64,000 nucleotides of DNA from Terrabacter sp. Root181 (GCF_001428505.1 NZ_LMHU01000007.1:186133-250132), one strand, 5' to 3'. Numbered from the stretch's first letter, positions 26,401 through 35,126 are shown. Made by a program: numbers and translations. The notes: a model not told the origin generated them from the sequence alone.

Positions 26401-26670
26401 GGCGAGGTCGAGGACCAGATAGATCGTCATCCACGTGGTCCGCGCATCGGCGAAGGGGCCCGTGTAGCGCGCGCCCCACCCTTCCCGTGCCGGCAGGCCC
26501 AGCCCCATCAACGTGTTGGCCGGCCATGACCGGCCTTCGGCGTCGAGCACCTCTCCGGTCACCCGGCTGAGCTCGGACATCATGAGGAACAGGACTGCTA
26601 TGGCCGATGCCACCATCCCGACACGGATCCGCATCCGGATGGGCGAGGGCGGTGCGGCGACCTGGACCAT
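23470..26670 (-). CDS. Multi-spanning membrane protein with C-terminal patatin-like domain
   Basis: 1066 residues. The first 560 or so hold about a dozen hydrophobic segments (for example TIYLVLDLAFVLLYLWAAW near 82). The C-terminal 450 residues form a patatin-like serine hydrolase: oxyanion-hole motif AAEGGGIRAAYW (about 625), nucleophile elbow GGASGGAVG with the catalytic serine, and the dyad aspartate in FVDGGYVENSG. Patatins are acyl hydrolases or phospholipases; the substrate is unknown. A Cys-rich region (CGHEV, CRMW, CDAV, CLGP) suggests disulfides, so the catalytic part may face outside. ATG with AGGGGG 6 nt upstream. It stands alone in the accessory stretch after the element. Confidence 0.85.
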   Translation of the reverse strand: MVQVAAPPSPIRMRIRVGMVASAIAVLFLMMSELSRVTGEVLDAEGRSWPANTLMGLGLPAREGWGARYTGPFADARTTWMTIYLVLDLAFVLLYLWAAWTAKRTSWKALAVAVSFMAGFDLVEDVLAIIATHWVKPPSGVASALSWVLYGATLLKTLSLAAALVTVFYRAREDTAYRGRLGRWVVGAYRQRFSVLAVVPLAVIGVMPGNDLLDQLPDVQRRWLLDGFGHAVAATIVVFLVAVSLLALGRLRSATVWHPPTPTPTDPMRASLGLVVIVPALVLICWVVMLVRGSATLTEVPGLLWWPLSLFVGIPVLIASVSRWIRWRHTTAGQVSGSPWFPRPSFGSPSAATKAVVARSGDIIATAAIVIAALGLVRSYTSVVALYLAGAPITAGWAVVGLVVGAVGAVAVWPVMRWATDLVTVTDLPASATGFAATLRRIMSPALLTPPSLPARMGVLGAGVALLLAIGLAPEWFAAHVGVIGTSALALLAACLVLGGAVVMLELKLSPEVFWFKPINTPAVPVTTIILAALFFTSTLGDDANLHGVDGLVRTPAPAAASGTASGKASDSAKTAAALTERRDFTTVFDHWVTATADCGHEVSSGSRTITVRPMFLVAAEGGGIRAAYWSAAALDLLSTSASASPDGINWAAAPPSQCASPLLAGGASGGAVGVTVARFAGQDSARTRVVKMAGPDALGQASVGLFVRDLLYAATGLPIFGTPGHEQEPASSGPVWRDRGALMEQVWAASSGLDVPFLPTTQQGQAAATSSRSGALVLNSTRVSDGCRMWISQIALSTNPDAECDAVSAPAGHTLDLFETLRMDRSNAATGAQTRADDLCLGPLTAATAALLASRFPFVTPSGVAGPCGDQPAQQFVDGGYVENSGIKTIVDLAPEWLALVQAHNATALQSAQPDLIVPVVIYLDNGTGTDLRAEPPQKTPELLVPQRTTGRAKSSLVDTPALLREAERLVSAESILPGGQDVTAVRTAVEGWRPHSVVLVHESTFPAVTAPLGWVLSQQSIETMDRALAQQAAQVPNGESLNQAPVVSGRGRLGDAIALVDPAV

Positions 26671-26995
26671 CGTGACCCCCTGGTGGTGGAGCGAGCAGTC
26701 ACCCCAGCATCGCCGAACGAACCTCCACTGATCACGGGTTTGCGCCCAAAGCCCGCTCGTCTAGGCAAAGTGACTCGTCCTCGGTCTCCTCGGTGACGGC
26801 ATCCATGAGATCTACTGCCTTGCCTGTTCTGTCAGGCTGAGCGACTCGGGTTGGGCGCGGAGAAAGCATGCCCGGGTGAGAACGCTGGCGGTGACCTTTG
26901 GCGGTTCGTGCGCTGCCCGCGCGGAGACGCTGATTCCGACCGCGACTTGCTGCTCGGCGGGATGACGCCGACACCGGCCGACCGGAAATGCCATG
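26671..26995. other. Non-coding or decayed stretch upstream of the patatin gene
   Basis: About 325 bp. It holds the patatin promoter region and short open frames without ribosome sites. A minus-strand frame ending at 26732 has a plausible C-terminal-like tail (DAVTEETEDESLCLDE) but no recognisable family, so it may be decayed coding DNA. Confidence 0.4.
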
Positions 26996-27231
26996 TCAGC
27001 ACCCTTTAGGGCGCGGGTTTGAGGCACCGCAGAGGGCCGGGCCGCCGAGGTCGACGGTGGCCGGTCGGGCGTGCAGCGTCGCCTCGACGATGCGCTGGCC
27101 CGTCGTCGGGGTCATGGGCGACGGAGTCGTGAAGGGTCGTCGCGCCGACGTCGCGGCTCCGCTCGTGCACGCCGCCAGCACGACGCCCCCAGCAAGACCG
27201 AGTCCCCGACGATGACACTGCGCCGGTCCAC
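26996..27231 (-). pseudogene. Multicopper oxidase N-terminal fragment, frameshifted and truncated
   Basis: A GTG at 27231 begins a Tat-type lipoprotein signal, VDRRSVIVG. Adding one base in the C4 run at 27204-27207 joins it to LGLAGGVVLAACTSG (lipobox LAAC), then PFTTPSPMTPTTGQRIVEAT and ARPATVDLGG. This is the typical start of actinobacterial multicopper oxidases. Homology stops after DLGG and the frame ends in unrelated residues. The cupredoxin domains and copper ligands are gone, so the gene is dead. Confidence 0.6.
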
Positions 27232-27498
27232 GGCCCTTGCGTCCACCGCACGTCCTTGCTGACGGCCACAGCGCCCACGTGGGTGGCCGACCGGAACCCT
27301 CACTCCAACTGTGCGCCGGACGGGCCCGGCGCGGAACACTCCCGAGCCCGATGTGACGAACGAGTCGGTGGGCGGACGGACCTGCCGTCGCCGAGCAGGA
27401 GAAGGTGATCACGACGATGCGGGCCGTCCCGTGACCACCGCGGCCCCACCCCGCACCGCGGTGTGCGGTCATGCGGGTCTCTCGGGTACGACTCCTCC

Positions 27499-27942
27499 AT
27501 GACTGACGACTCCTTCGACTTCGAGCGGTTCGTGCGGGCCCAGGACGCCGGCGGCACCTACGCGACCGCCCTCGCGGAGCTGCGGGCCGGCGCGAAACGG
27601 GGCCACTGGATGTGGTTCGTCCTCCCCCAGGTCGCTGGGCTGGGCCGGAGCGAGACAGCCCGGGCGTATGCCGTGTCGGGCCTCCCCGAGGCACGCGCCT
27701 ACCTGCGCCACCCGGTCCTCGGACCCCGGCTGCGCGAGTGCGCGAGGGCGCTGGACGCGCTCGGCACCGACGACGCCGTCCGGGTCCTCGGACCGGTGGA
27801 CGCGGTCAAGCTGAGCTCGTCGATGACCCTCTTCGAGCGCGCCGCTCCTGACGCTGCGGGGGCCGAGCCCTTCGCCCGCGTGCTCGAGCACTTCTTCGAG
27901 GGCCGCCGCGACGGCGCGACGACGGGGATCCTCGGCCCGTGA
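27499..27942 (+). CDS. DUF1810 protein
   Basis: 147 residues matching the DUF1810 family end to end: FDFERFVRAQDAGGTYATAL at the start, then GHWMWFVLPQVAGLG, AYAVSGLPEARAYLRHPVLG and SSMTLFERAAPD. These are calpastatin-like small soluble proteins of unknown function. The start at 27499 stands 6 nt after TACGAC, compatible with a leaderless mRNA; the frame extends 12 codons further. Flanked by remnants on both sides. Confidence 0.88.
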   Translation: MTDDSFDFERFVRAQDAGGTYATALAELRAGAKRGHWMWFVLPQVAGLGRSETARAYAVSGLPEARAYLRHPVLGPRLRECARALDALGTDDAVRVLGPVDAVKLSSSMTLFERAAPDAAGAEPFARVLEHFFEGRRDGATTGILGP

Positions 27943-28231
27943 GCGACGAACCCGTCGAGACCCACGCGGCCCCCGACGGAGGCACGCCCGTGTCCAGTGG
28001 CCCCCGAGCCCGATCCGCGGCGCTGGAAGGCGCTGTGGGTGTGCCTCGTCGGCGCCCTCGACCTCCGTGGTCGCCGGCGCCGCGGACGGGCGACGTCGAC
28101 CACCTGACGCCGAGCCGGACGTCCGGCCGGGTCCCGATGCCTCGACCCCCGGCGGTGGGGCTGCCCTGCCGCGACCGAAGCGCTCGGCGCGGGATATCCG
28201 TGGCGTGTCGGCGGTGGAATTCTGTCGATGA
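27939..28231 (+). pseudogene. Probable remnant of an MFS transporter gene
   Basis: A GTG overlaps the DUF1810 stop (GTGA). The first 20 or so codons look like an MFS leader (SDEPVETHAAPDGGTPV). A shifted frame then gives PEPDPRRWKALWVCLVGAL, very like the first helix region of DHA2-type exporters. A third frame ends with a charged tail (PRPKRSARDIRGVSAVEFCR) like an MFS C-terminus. The membrane core is absent, consistent with an internal deletion plus frameshifts. The assignment rests on short stretches. Confidence 0.3.
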
Positions 28232-28395
28232 CTGGGCAGTAAACGAACAAATGGGTTAAATTGCCTCACCCGCGTTCGCAGGCTCCCTGACGGCCTCTCT
28301 CCACGCGCCCGGGATGACAACACTCCACCCCTCGCGCCCTTGCCACCCTGCCTCGCGCTCGGGTGGATCCCGCCCATCCCCGTCTGGGAGATCCC

Positions 28396-29382
28396 ATGAA
28401 GCACCCCATCCTGCCTCGACGCCTGCGCGCGCTCGGCCTGCTGATGTCGGCCGTCGCGGCCGCCACCATCGTCGCGTCCGCAGCACCGGACGCCACGGCC
28501 GGCGGCGGCGTCGCCGTGCCCGCGACGCCGACCGGTCTGCCGTCCGCGATCGAGGGCCTCTCGCCCTACGTCCCGCCGACCGGCTGCGACCTCCGCACCC
28601 GCACCGGCTCGGCGAAGCTCGCCACGCTGATCCAGGCCACCTACGGCAACACGTACGGCCTCTCGCGCACCTGCACGTCGGCCACGACGCCGTCCTCGGA
28701 GCACTTCGAGGGTCGCGCCATCGACACGTTCTTCAACGTCCGCAACGCCACCGAGCGCGCGGAGGCGGGCGCGGTCCTGACCTGGCTCCTCGCGTACGAC
28801 AAGGCCGGCAACCGCTACGCCAACGCCCGGCGGCTCGGCGTCATGTACATCATCTGGAACAACAAGATGTGGAGCTCCTACCGCTCGTCGGAGGGCTGGC
28901 GCCCGTACAGCAGCTGCGCCGACACCCCGTCGTCCGCCTACGACACGGCCTGCCACCGCAACCACATCCACCTCAGCCTCTCCTGGGAGGGCGCCAACGG
29001 GCGCACCTCCTTCTGGACCAAGGCGGTCGCCCCGGTCGACTGGGGCCCGTGCCGTCCCGCCGACCTCAACTGGTCCGCGGGGCAGGCGACCCCGAACGCG
29101 ACGCGGTGCCCGAGCTACCCCGTGGTCAAGGCCCCGTCCGGAGCGAGCACCCTGCTCAAGCAGCTGGTGCCCCGCTCGGGCATGGTGCTGCGTCCGGGCA
29201 TGTCAGGACCCGCGGTCACGACGCTGCAGCAGGCCATCGGCGTGTCCCCGGCGACCGGCACCTTCGCCTCGGTCACCACGAGTCGGCTCAAGACCTGGCA
29301 GAGCAAGCACGGCCTCGGGGCGACCGGCATCGCCTACCCGTCCACGTGGCGGGCCCTGCTCGCCGTCAACGGGATGCGCTGA
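28396..29382 (+). CDS. Secreted LAS-peptidase-like protein with peptidoglycan-binding domain
   Basis: 328 residues. A signal peptide (about 1-35, hydrophobic LGLLMSAVAAATIVASAAP, then an Ala-rich cleavage region) precedes a central domain of about 200 residues containing SSEHFEGRAIDTFFN and CHRNHIHLSLSW. This His-x6-Asp and His-x2-His-x-His pattern resembles the zinc site of LAS/VanY-type peptidases; related domains occur in actinobacterial ARB-07466-type secreted proteins. The C-terminal part (GMVLRPGMSGPAVTTLQQAI) is a PG_binding_1 domain. Likely acts on or binds the cell wall. ATG with GGGAG 5 nt upstream, and an AT-rich promoter stretch near 28245-28260. Confidence 0.78.
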   Translation: MKHPILPRRLRALGLLMSAVAAATIVASAAPDATAGGGVAVPATPTGLPSAIEGLSPYVPPTGCDLRTRTGSAKLATLIQATYGNTYGLSRTCTSATTPSSEHFEGRAIDTFFNVRNATERAEAGAVLTWLLAYDKAGNRYANARRLGVMYIIWNNKMWSSYRSSEGWRPYSSCADTPSSAYDTACHRNHIHLSLSWEGANGRTSFWTKAVAPVDWGPCRPADLNWSAGQATPNATRCPSYPVVKAPSGASTLLKQLVPRSGMVLRPGMSGPAVTTLQQAIGVSPATGTFASVTTSRLKTWQSKHGLGATGIAYPSTWRALLAVNGMR

Positions 29383-29440
29383 CGGCTGCGCGGCCCACGC
29401 GTACCTGTCGGACCCTCGGACGGACGTCCTCTCGCTCCGC

Positions 29441-30709
29441 TCAGGCGGCGCGGGAGGACGTCGTCGCGTAGGCGTGGTCGACGGCCGAACGCACTCGGCT
29501 GTGCGGCCAGGTCGCCGCGATGAGCGCGATGAGGCCCAGGCACACGGCCGCGCAGATGGTGACGGCGAGGTAGGCGCTCGAGTGCTGCCCGACCCAGCCG
29601 GCGGCGAGGTAGGACAGGCCGGCGGCGGCGATCGAGACCGACCCGGCGAGGCTGAAGATGCGGCCCCGCAGGGCCGGCTCGGTCACCAGGGCGAAGGTCG
29701 CCTGGAGCGGCACCATGAACGCCTGCATCATCCCGGACACGAAGAACAGGACGGCCACGAGCCAGATCGGCGGCTCGATGACCGTCAGCAGCAGGGGTAT
29801 CGGCATCGCCAGGGCGAGCGGGACGATCGAGCGGTTCTGCTGGTGCACGTCGCGGCGCCCGATGAGGATGATGCCGACGACCGCACCGACGATCGGCGAG
29901 GCCATGAGGACACCGCCCCACCCGTTCTGGCCGGCGATCGGCAGGGCCAGCGCCTCGGGCGCGACGATGCCGAGACAGGCGACGGCGCTCAGCGTCACGA
30001 GTCGTGCGAGCACCGGGTGACGGGCGAGGTCGCCCGCGGCCGTCGTCAGGTCGCGCGCGAAACCGCGCAGGCCACGACCCCGCTCGCCCGAGACCGGCCT
30101 CAGCTCGACGACGAAGAGCGTGACGAGAGCCGCGACGACGAACGTCAGCAGGTCGAAGAGGAGTCCGGTCTCCGGACCGACGAGCACGATGAGGCCGCCG
30201 CCGACGGCGAGGCCGATCGCCTGGTTGAACTGCTCGGACATCGCCCCGAGACCGACGGCGCGGGCGTAGAGGTGGCGGTCGTCGAAGAGGTCGGTGACGA
30301 GCACCATGTAGGACGCCGTCGAGGCGCCTCCGATGAGCTCGAGCCCGAAGAGGACGAGGAACATCACCCACAGGCTCGACCCCTGAAGGACGAGCCACAT
30401 GAGCCCCAGCACGCAGGCTGCCCTCAACAGGTGCGACCAGATGAGGACCCACTTGTAGGGGAAGCGGTCGACGACGGGACCGATGAGGCTGCGGCCGAAG
30501 AAGGTCGGCACGAGGCTGACCGCGAGCGTCGTGGCGGTGGCGAGCGGGGACCGGGTGCGCTCGTAGACGACCGCGGCGATGGTGACGCGCGCGATGTAGT
30601 CGCCCCACATGGACAGGGCGTTGGCCAGGAACACCGGCAGGTACCGCGGAACGCGGAGGACGGCGGCGTACGTCGGCGCGCTGTCGCCCTGCCCCTGGCT
30701 CGGATTCAC
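29441..30709 (-). CDS. MFS transporter
   Basis: 422 residues, about 12 transmembrane helices, in the MFS_3/enterobactin-exporter-like group (YLPVFLANALSMWGDYIARV at the first helix, then ATTLAVSLVPTFFGRSLIGP). Substrate unknown. The GTG start overlaps the glnE stop (GTGA), so it is the third gene of a glnA2-glnE-MFS transcript, although a transport link to nitrogen metabolism is not shown by sequence. Confidence 0.9.
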   Translation of the reverse strand: MNPSQGQGDSAPTYAAVLRVPRYLPVFLANALSMWGDYIARVTIAAVVYERTRSPLATATTLAVSLVPTFFGRSLIGPVVDRFPYKWVLIWSHLLRAACVLGLMWLVLQGSSLWVMFLVLFGLELIGGASTASYMVLVTDLFDDRHLYARAVGLGAMSEQFNQAIGLAVGGGLIVLVGPETGLLFDLLTFVVAALVTLFVVELRPVSGERGRGLRGFARDLTTAAGDLARHPVLARLVTLSAVACLGIVAPEALALPIAGQNGWGGVLMASPIVGAVVGIILIGRRDVHQQNRSIVPLALAMPIPLLLTVIEPPIWLVAVLFFVSGMMQAFMVPLQATFALVTEPALRGRIFSLAGSVSIAAAGLSYLAAGWVGQHSSAYLAVTICAAVCLGLIALIAATWPHSRVRSAVDHAYATTSSRAA

Positions 30710-33700
30710 GGGACGACGCTACCCCGAGGCGGGGAGTCGTAAAAGTTGAAATCCGTGGCGTGGCGGGAGCGTCGGGCGACCCGGCGCCACATCTCCGCGA
30801 GCGCTGCTCCCTCACCTGCCGACCGCCCCATGATCCGGCCGATCCCGTCGAGGTCGCGCAGGTCGGATGGGACGCTGTCGATCGGCCTGCCCCGCCACAG
30901 CACGCCGGCGTTGCGCATGAGGGCACCGAGGCGCCAGGCCTCCCGCAGCGCCCTGACGTCCTCGGTCGAGACCAGGCCGTCGGACTCGAGCGCCGCGAGG
31001 CCGGCCATCGTGCCGGTGACCCGGAGGGCGGGGTGCGCGTGGGCGTGCTCGAGCTGGTGGAGCTGGACGACCCACTCCACGTCGGTCAGGCCACCGCGCC
31101 CCAGCTTGATGTGGGTGCGCGGGTCGGCACCGCGGGGCAGGCGTTCGCTCTCGACCCTTGCCTTGAGGGTGCGGATGTCACGCACCTGGCTCTCGGTGAT
31201 GCCGCCCTCGGGCCACCGCAGCGGGTCGACGAGCCCGAGGAAGGCGTCGGCCAGCGACGCCGGGCCCGCGATCGGGGTGGCGCGCAGCAGGGCCTGGAAC
31301 TCCCAGGTCAGGGCCCAGCGCTCGTAGTAGGTGCGGAACGAGTCGACGCTGCGCACGAGTGGCCCGCCCTTGCCCTCGGGTCGCAGGTCGGCGTCGAGCC
31401 CGAGGGCCGGGTCGGGGCCCGAGCCGGAGAGGAGCTTGCGCAGCTCCTGCACGACCAGCGTCGCCCGGGCCTGGACGTCCTTCTCCGACGACCCCGGGTG
31501 TGGCTGGTGGACGAACATGACATCGGCGTCCGACGCGTAGCCGAGCTCACGGCCGCCGAGGCTCCCCATGGCGACGACGAGGATGTCACCGCCGACGGGC
31601 TCGCCCTCGCGCCGCTCCACCTCGCGGGTCGCGGCCTCGAGGGCGACCTGGATCGTCGACCCCGTGAGGTCGGTCAGGGCCGCGCCCACCCCGGGCAGGT
31701 CGACGGCCCCGACGAGGTCGCCCATGACGATGCGGAGCAGCTCGTGGCGCCGGATCGCGCGGACCGCGGCGACGGCGTCCACGGCCGAGTCGCGCCGTCC
31801 GGCCGCGGACTGCATCGTCGCCGTGATCGCCTCCCGCGTCCGCGGCGTCAGGCCGTTGTCGTCGCCGAGGATCGAGACGCTCTCCGGGGAGCGGACCAGC
31901 AGGTCGGCGGCATACCGGCTGCGGGCCAGGCAGTGCGCGAGACGGTCGGCGGCCCGTCCCTCGTCGCGGAGCATCTTGAGGTACCAGTGCGTCGAGCCGA
32001 GCTCGTCGGAAACGCGACGGAACGACAGGAGCCCGGCGTCGGGGTCGGCCTCGTCGGCGAACCAGCCGAGCATGACGGGCAGCAGCGTGCGCTGGATGGC
32101 GGCGCGACGGCTGACCCCGGTGGTCAGTGCCTCGATGTGGCGCAGCGCGCCGGCCGGGTCACGGAAGCCGAGGGCGAGCAGGCGCTGGCGAGCGGCCTCG
32201 GGACTGAGGCGTGCCTCGGTCGGGCTCAGCTTCGCGGCGGCCGCGAGCAGCGGCCGGTAGAAGAGCCGCTCGTGGAGCCGACGCACCTCACGGGCGGAGG
32301 CCTGGCGGTCGGCCACGACGGCCCGCTCCGGGTGGGTCCGGTGCCCCATGGCCCGGCCGAGCCGCCGCAGATCCGGATCCGTGACCGGCATCAGGTGCGT
32401 GCGGCGGAGCCGGTGCAGCTGGATGCGGTGCTCGAGGCAGCGCAGGTGCCGGTAGGCGCGGTCGAGGACGGCGGCGTCGTCGCGTCCGACGTAGCCGCCG
32501 CGGGCCAGCGCCGACAGCGCCTCGAGAGTCGTCGCGGAGCGCAGGCTCGGGTCGGTGCGGCCGTGCACGAGCTGGAGCAGCTGGACGCTGAACTCGACGT
32601 CGCGCAGGCCGCCTGGGCCGAGCTTGAGCTGGCGGGCGGCCTCGTTGGCCGGGACGTGCTGCTCGACGCGGCGCCGCATCGCCTGGACGTCCTCGACGAA
32701 GTTGTCGCGCCCGGCCGCCTCCCAGACCATCGGCGAGATCTCTGCCTTGTAGCGCAGCCCGATCTCCTTGTCACCGGCGGAGACCCACGCCTTGAGCAGG
32801 GCCTGGAACTCCCACGTCTTGGCCCACCGCTCGTAGTAGGCCTTGTGGCTGCTGATGGTGCGCACGAGTGGGCCCTGCTTGCCCTCCGGACGCAGCGCGG
32901 CGTCGACGGGCCACAGGCTGCCCTCGGGTGTCGGGGTCGAGCAGGCGCGCATGACCCCCGTCGCGAGGGCCGTGCCCACCTTGAGCGCGAGGTCCTCGTC
33001 CGCACCGTCGGCCGGCTCGGCGACGAAGATGACGTCGACGTCGCTGACGTAGTTGAGCTCCCCACCGCCCGTCTTGCCCATCCCGATGACGGCGAGACGG
33101 CACACCTCGTGCCCGTCCCCGAACTCCTCGCGCGCGATGACGAGGGCGGCCTCGAGGGCGGCCTCGGCGAGCTCGGCCAGGGCCTCACCGACGGCAGGCA
33201 TCTCGGAGAGCGGGTCGGCGGCCGTGACGTCGAGCGCGGCGATGCGCAGCAGCCCGCGGCGGTACGCGATGCGCAGGGCGTCGAGCGGCGTGTGCTCCCC
33301 ACGCTCGTCGGTCACGGCATGGACGAGGTCGCTGCGCACCTGCTCGCCCGTGCGGCGCTCGGCGCGAGCGGCGTCGACCCAGTGCTCCGGGTGCCGGACG
33401 AGCTCGTCGACGAGCGCCGTCGAGGCCCCGAGCACGCCGAGGACGCGGTCTCGGCCGACGCCAGGGGTCGCGAGCTCGGCCGCGAGGGCTGAGATCCCCC
33501 AACCGGGCGGGTCGCCGAGATGGGCGAGCGACTCCGCGACCCGCACCAGCCCGAGCAGGCACTGGTCGGGGTCGGCGGTGTCACCCATGACGGCGGCGAG
33601 GGGGTCGAGCTGTCCGTCGGGGACGGCCGAACGGATCGGCAGCAGCGCGCGGTCGTCGATGAGCCCGACGGCCCGGTCGGGGTCGGCGAAACCGAGCCGG

Positions 33701-33738
33701 GCCAGGGCTCCCTCGGTCGTGCTGGTGCGTGATGACAT
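30706..33738 (-). CDS. glnE: Bifunctional glutamine synthetase adenylyltransferase/adenylyl-removing enzyme
   Basis: Controls GlnA by adding and removing AMP at its regulatory tyrosine (present in the GlnA of this window). 1010 residues, typical length. Two nucleotidyltransferase modules are visible: GGELNYVSDVDVIFV near 226-240 and GGRELGYASDADVMFV near 729-745, each with the GS-x-DxD metal-binding aspartates and each followed by a helical GlnD_UR_UTase domain (KLGPGGLRDVEFSVQLLQL; KLGRGGLTDVEWVVQLHQL). The start at 33738 begins the conserved region; the frame is open upstream into glnA2. It lies 50 bp downstream of glnA2. Confidence 0.97.
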   Translation of the reverse strand: MSSRTSTTEGALARLGFADPDRAVGLIDDRALLPIRSAVPDGQLDPLAAVMGDTADPDQCLLGLVRVAESLAHLGDPPGWGISALAAELATPGVGRDRVLGVLGASTALVDELVRHPEHWVDAARAERRTGEQVRSDLVHAVTDERGEHTPLDALRIAYRRGLLRIAALDVTAADPLSEMPAVGEALAELAEAALEAALVIAREEFGDGHEVCRLAVIGMGKTGGGELNYVSDVDVIFVAEPADGADEDLALKVGTALATGVMRACSTPTPEGSLWPVDAALRPEGKQGPLVRTISSHKAYYERWAKTWEFQALLKAWVSAGDKEIGLRYKAEISPMVWEAAGRDNFVEDVQAMRRRVEQHVPANEAARQLKLGPGGLRDVEFSVQLLQLVHGRTDPSLRSATTLEALSALARGGYVGRDDAAVLDRAYRHLRCLEHRIQLHRLRRTHLMPVTDPDLRRLGRAMGHRTHPERAVVADRQASAREVRRLHERLFYRPLLAAAAKLSPTEARLSPEAARQRLLALGFRDPAGALRHIEALTTGVSRRAAIQRTLLPVMLGWFADEADPDAGLLSFRRVSDELGSTHWYLKMLRDEGRAADRLAHCLARSRYAADLLVRSPESVSILGDDNGLTPRTREAITATMQSAAGRRDSAVDAVAAVRAIRRHELLRIVMGDLVGAVDLPGVGAALTDLTGSTIQVALEAATREVERREGEPVGGDILVVAMGSLGGRELGYASDADVMFVHQPHPGSSEKDVQARATLVVQELRKLLSGSGPDPALGLDADLRPEGKGGPLVRSVDSFRTYYERWALTWEFQALLRATPIAGPASLADAFLGLVDPLRWPEGGITESQVRDIRTLKARVESERLPRGADPRTHIKLGRGGLTDVEWVVQLHQLEHAHAHPALRVTGTMAGLAALESDGLVSTEDVRALREAWRLGALMRNAGVLWRGRPIDSVPSDLRDLDGIGRIMGRSAGEGAALAEMWRRVARRSRHATDFNFYDSPPRGSVVP

Positions 33739-33788
33739 CGGTGTCGAATCGCTCGGTGGTCGTCGGCCCGTGGAGACGGTCCGGTGCG

Positions 33789-35126
33789 TCAGAGCCGCGG
33801 CAGGTAGCGGTCGAGCTCGAAGCGGCTGACCTCGTGACGGTAGTCGAGCCACTCCTGCCGCTTGTTGCGCAGGAAGAAGTCGAAGACGTGCTCGCCGAGG
33901 ACGTCGGCGACGAGCTCGCTCTCCTCCATGACCTCCAGCGCCCGCCCGAGCGACGACGGGAGCGGCTTGATGCCCATGGCGCGACGCTCGGAGTCGGTGA
34001 GGCTCCAGACGTCGTCCTCGGTCTCGGGCGGCAGCTCGTAGCCCTCCTCGATGCCCTTGAGGCCGGCACCGAGCAGGACCGCGAAGGCGAGGTAGGGGTT
34101 GCAGGCGGCGTCGAGCGACCGCACCTCGACACGCGTGGACTGGCCCTTGTTGGGCTTGTGCATCGGCACGCGGACGAGGGCGGAGCGGTTGTTGTGCCCC
34201 CACGTCAGGTGGGCCGGCGCCTCTCCCCCGCCCCACAGGCGCTTGTAGGAGTTGACCCACTGGTTCGTCACGGCGGCGATCTCGGCCCCGTGGCGCAGCA
34301 GACCGGCGATGAACTGTCGGCCCACCTTGCTCAGCTGGTAGGGCGCGCCGGCCTCGAAGAACGCGTTGGAGTCGCCCTCGAAGAGCGAGAGGTGCGTGTG
34401 CATCCCCGACCCGGGGTGCTCGGAGAACGGCTTGGGCATGAAGGTCGCGTAGATCCCCTGCGTCAGGGCGACCTCCTTGACGACCGTGCGGAACGTCTGG
34501 ATGTTGTCGGCCGTGCTCAGCGCATCGGCGTATCGCAGGTCGATCTCGTTCTGCCCGGGCGCGCCCTCGTGGTGGCTGAACTCGACGGAGATGCCCATGT
34601 TCTCGAGCATCGTGATCGCCGCGCGACGGAAGTCGTGGCCGGTGCCGTGCGGCACGTGGTCGAAGTAGCCGGCGTCGTCGACCGGGACCGGGCGACCGTC
34701 GGGTCCCCGCCCCTGCTCGAGGAGGAAGAACTCGATCTCGGGGTGGGTGTAGAAGGTGAAGCCGAGGTCGGCGGCCTTGCCGAGGGCCCGCTGCAGCACG
34801 TGCCGCGGGTCGGCGAAGCTCGGCGTGCCGTCGGGCAGCTGCAGGTCGCAGAACATCCGCGCCGTGCCGGGCGGGTCACCGCGCCACGGCAGGATCTGGA
34901 AGGTCGACGGGTCGGGCTTGGCCAGCATGTCGGCCTCGTAGACGCGCGCGAACCCCTCGATGGCCGAACCGTCGAAGCCGATGCCCTCCGCGAAGGCGCC
35001 CTCGAGCTCGGCCGGCGCGACCGCCACCGACTTGAGGGTGCCCAGGACGTCCGTGAACCACAGACGGACGAACCGGATGTCTCGCTCTTCGATCGTGCGC
35101 AGCACGAACTCTTCCTGACGGTTCAT
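33789..35126 (-). CDS. glnA2: Second type I glutamine synthetase (GlnA2-like)
   Basis: 445 residues, GSI family: RFVRLWFTDVLGTLKSVAVA at the start, EIEFFLLEQ, FMPKPFSEHPGSGMHTHLSL in the ATP site and NPYLAFAVLLGAGL. The segment matching the GlnA adenylylation loop reads GYELPPETEDDVWSLT, lacking the DLYELPPEE context, so GlnE control is doubtful. In actinobacteria this paralogue next to glnE is GlnA2; Streptomyces relatives include polyamine gamma-glutamylating enzymes, so the true substrate is uncertain. ATG 35126 is chosen from alignment with GS starts. A GlnR-like half box lies 23 bp upstream. Confidence 0.93.
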   Translation of the reverse strand: MNRQEEFVLRTIEERDIRFVRLWFTDVLGTLKSVAVAPAELEGAFAEGIGFDGSAIEGFARVYEADMLAKPDPSTFQILPWRGDPPGTARMFCDLQLPDGTPSFADPRHVLQRALGKAADLGFTFYTHPEIEFFLLEQGRGPDGRPVPVDDAGYFDHVPHGTGHDFRRAAITMLENMGISVEFSHHEGAPGQNEIDLRYADALSTADNIQTFRTVVKEVALTQGIYATFMPKPFSEHPGSGMHTHLSLFEGDSNAFFEAGAPYQLSKVGRQFIAGLLRHGAEIAAVTNQWVNSYKRLWGGGEAPAHLTWGHNNRSALVRVPMHKPNKGQSTRVEVRSLDAACNPYLAFAVLLGAGLKGIEEGYELPPETEDDVWSLTDSERRAMGIKPLPSSLGRALEVMEESELVADVLGEHVFDFFLRNKRQEWLDYRHEVSRFELDRYLPRL

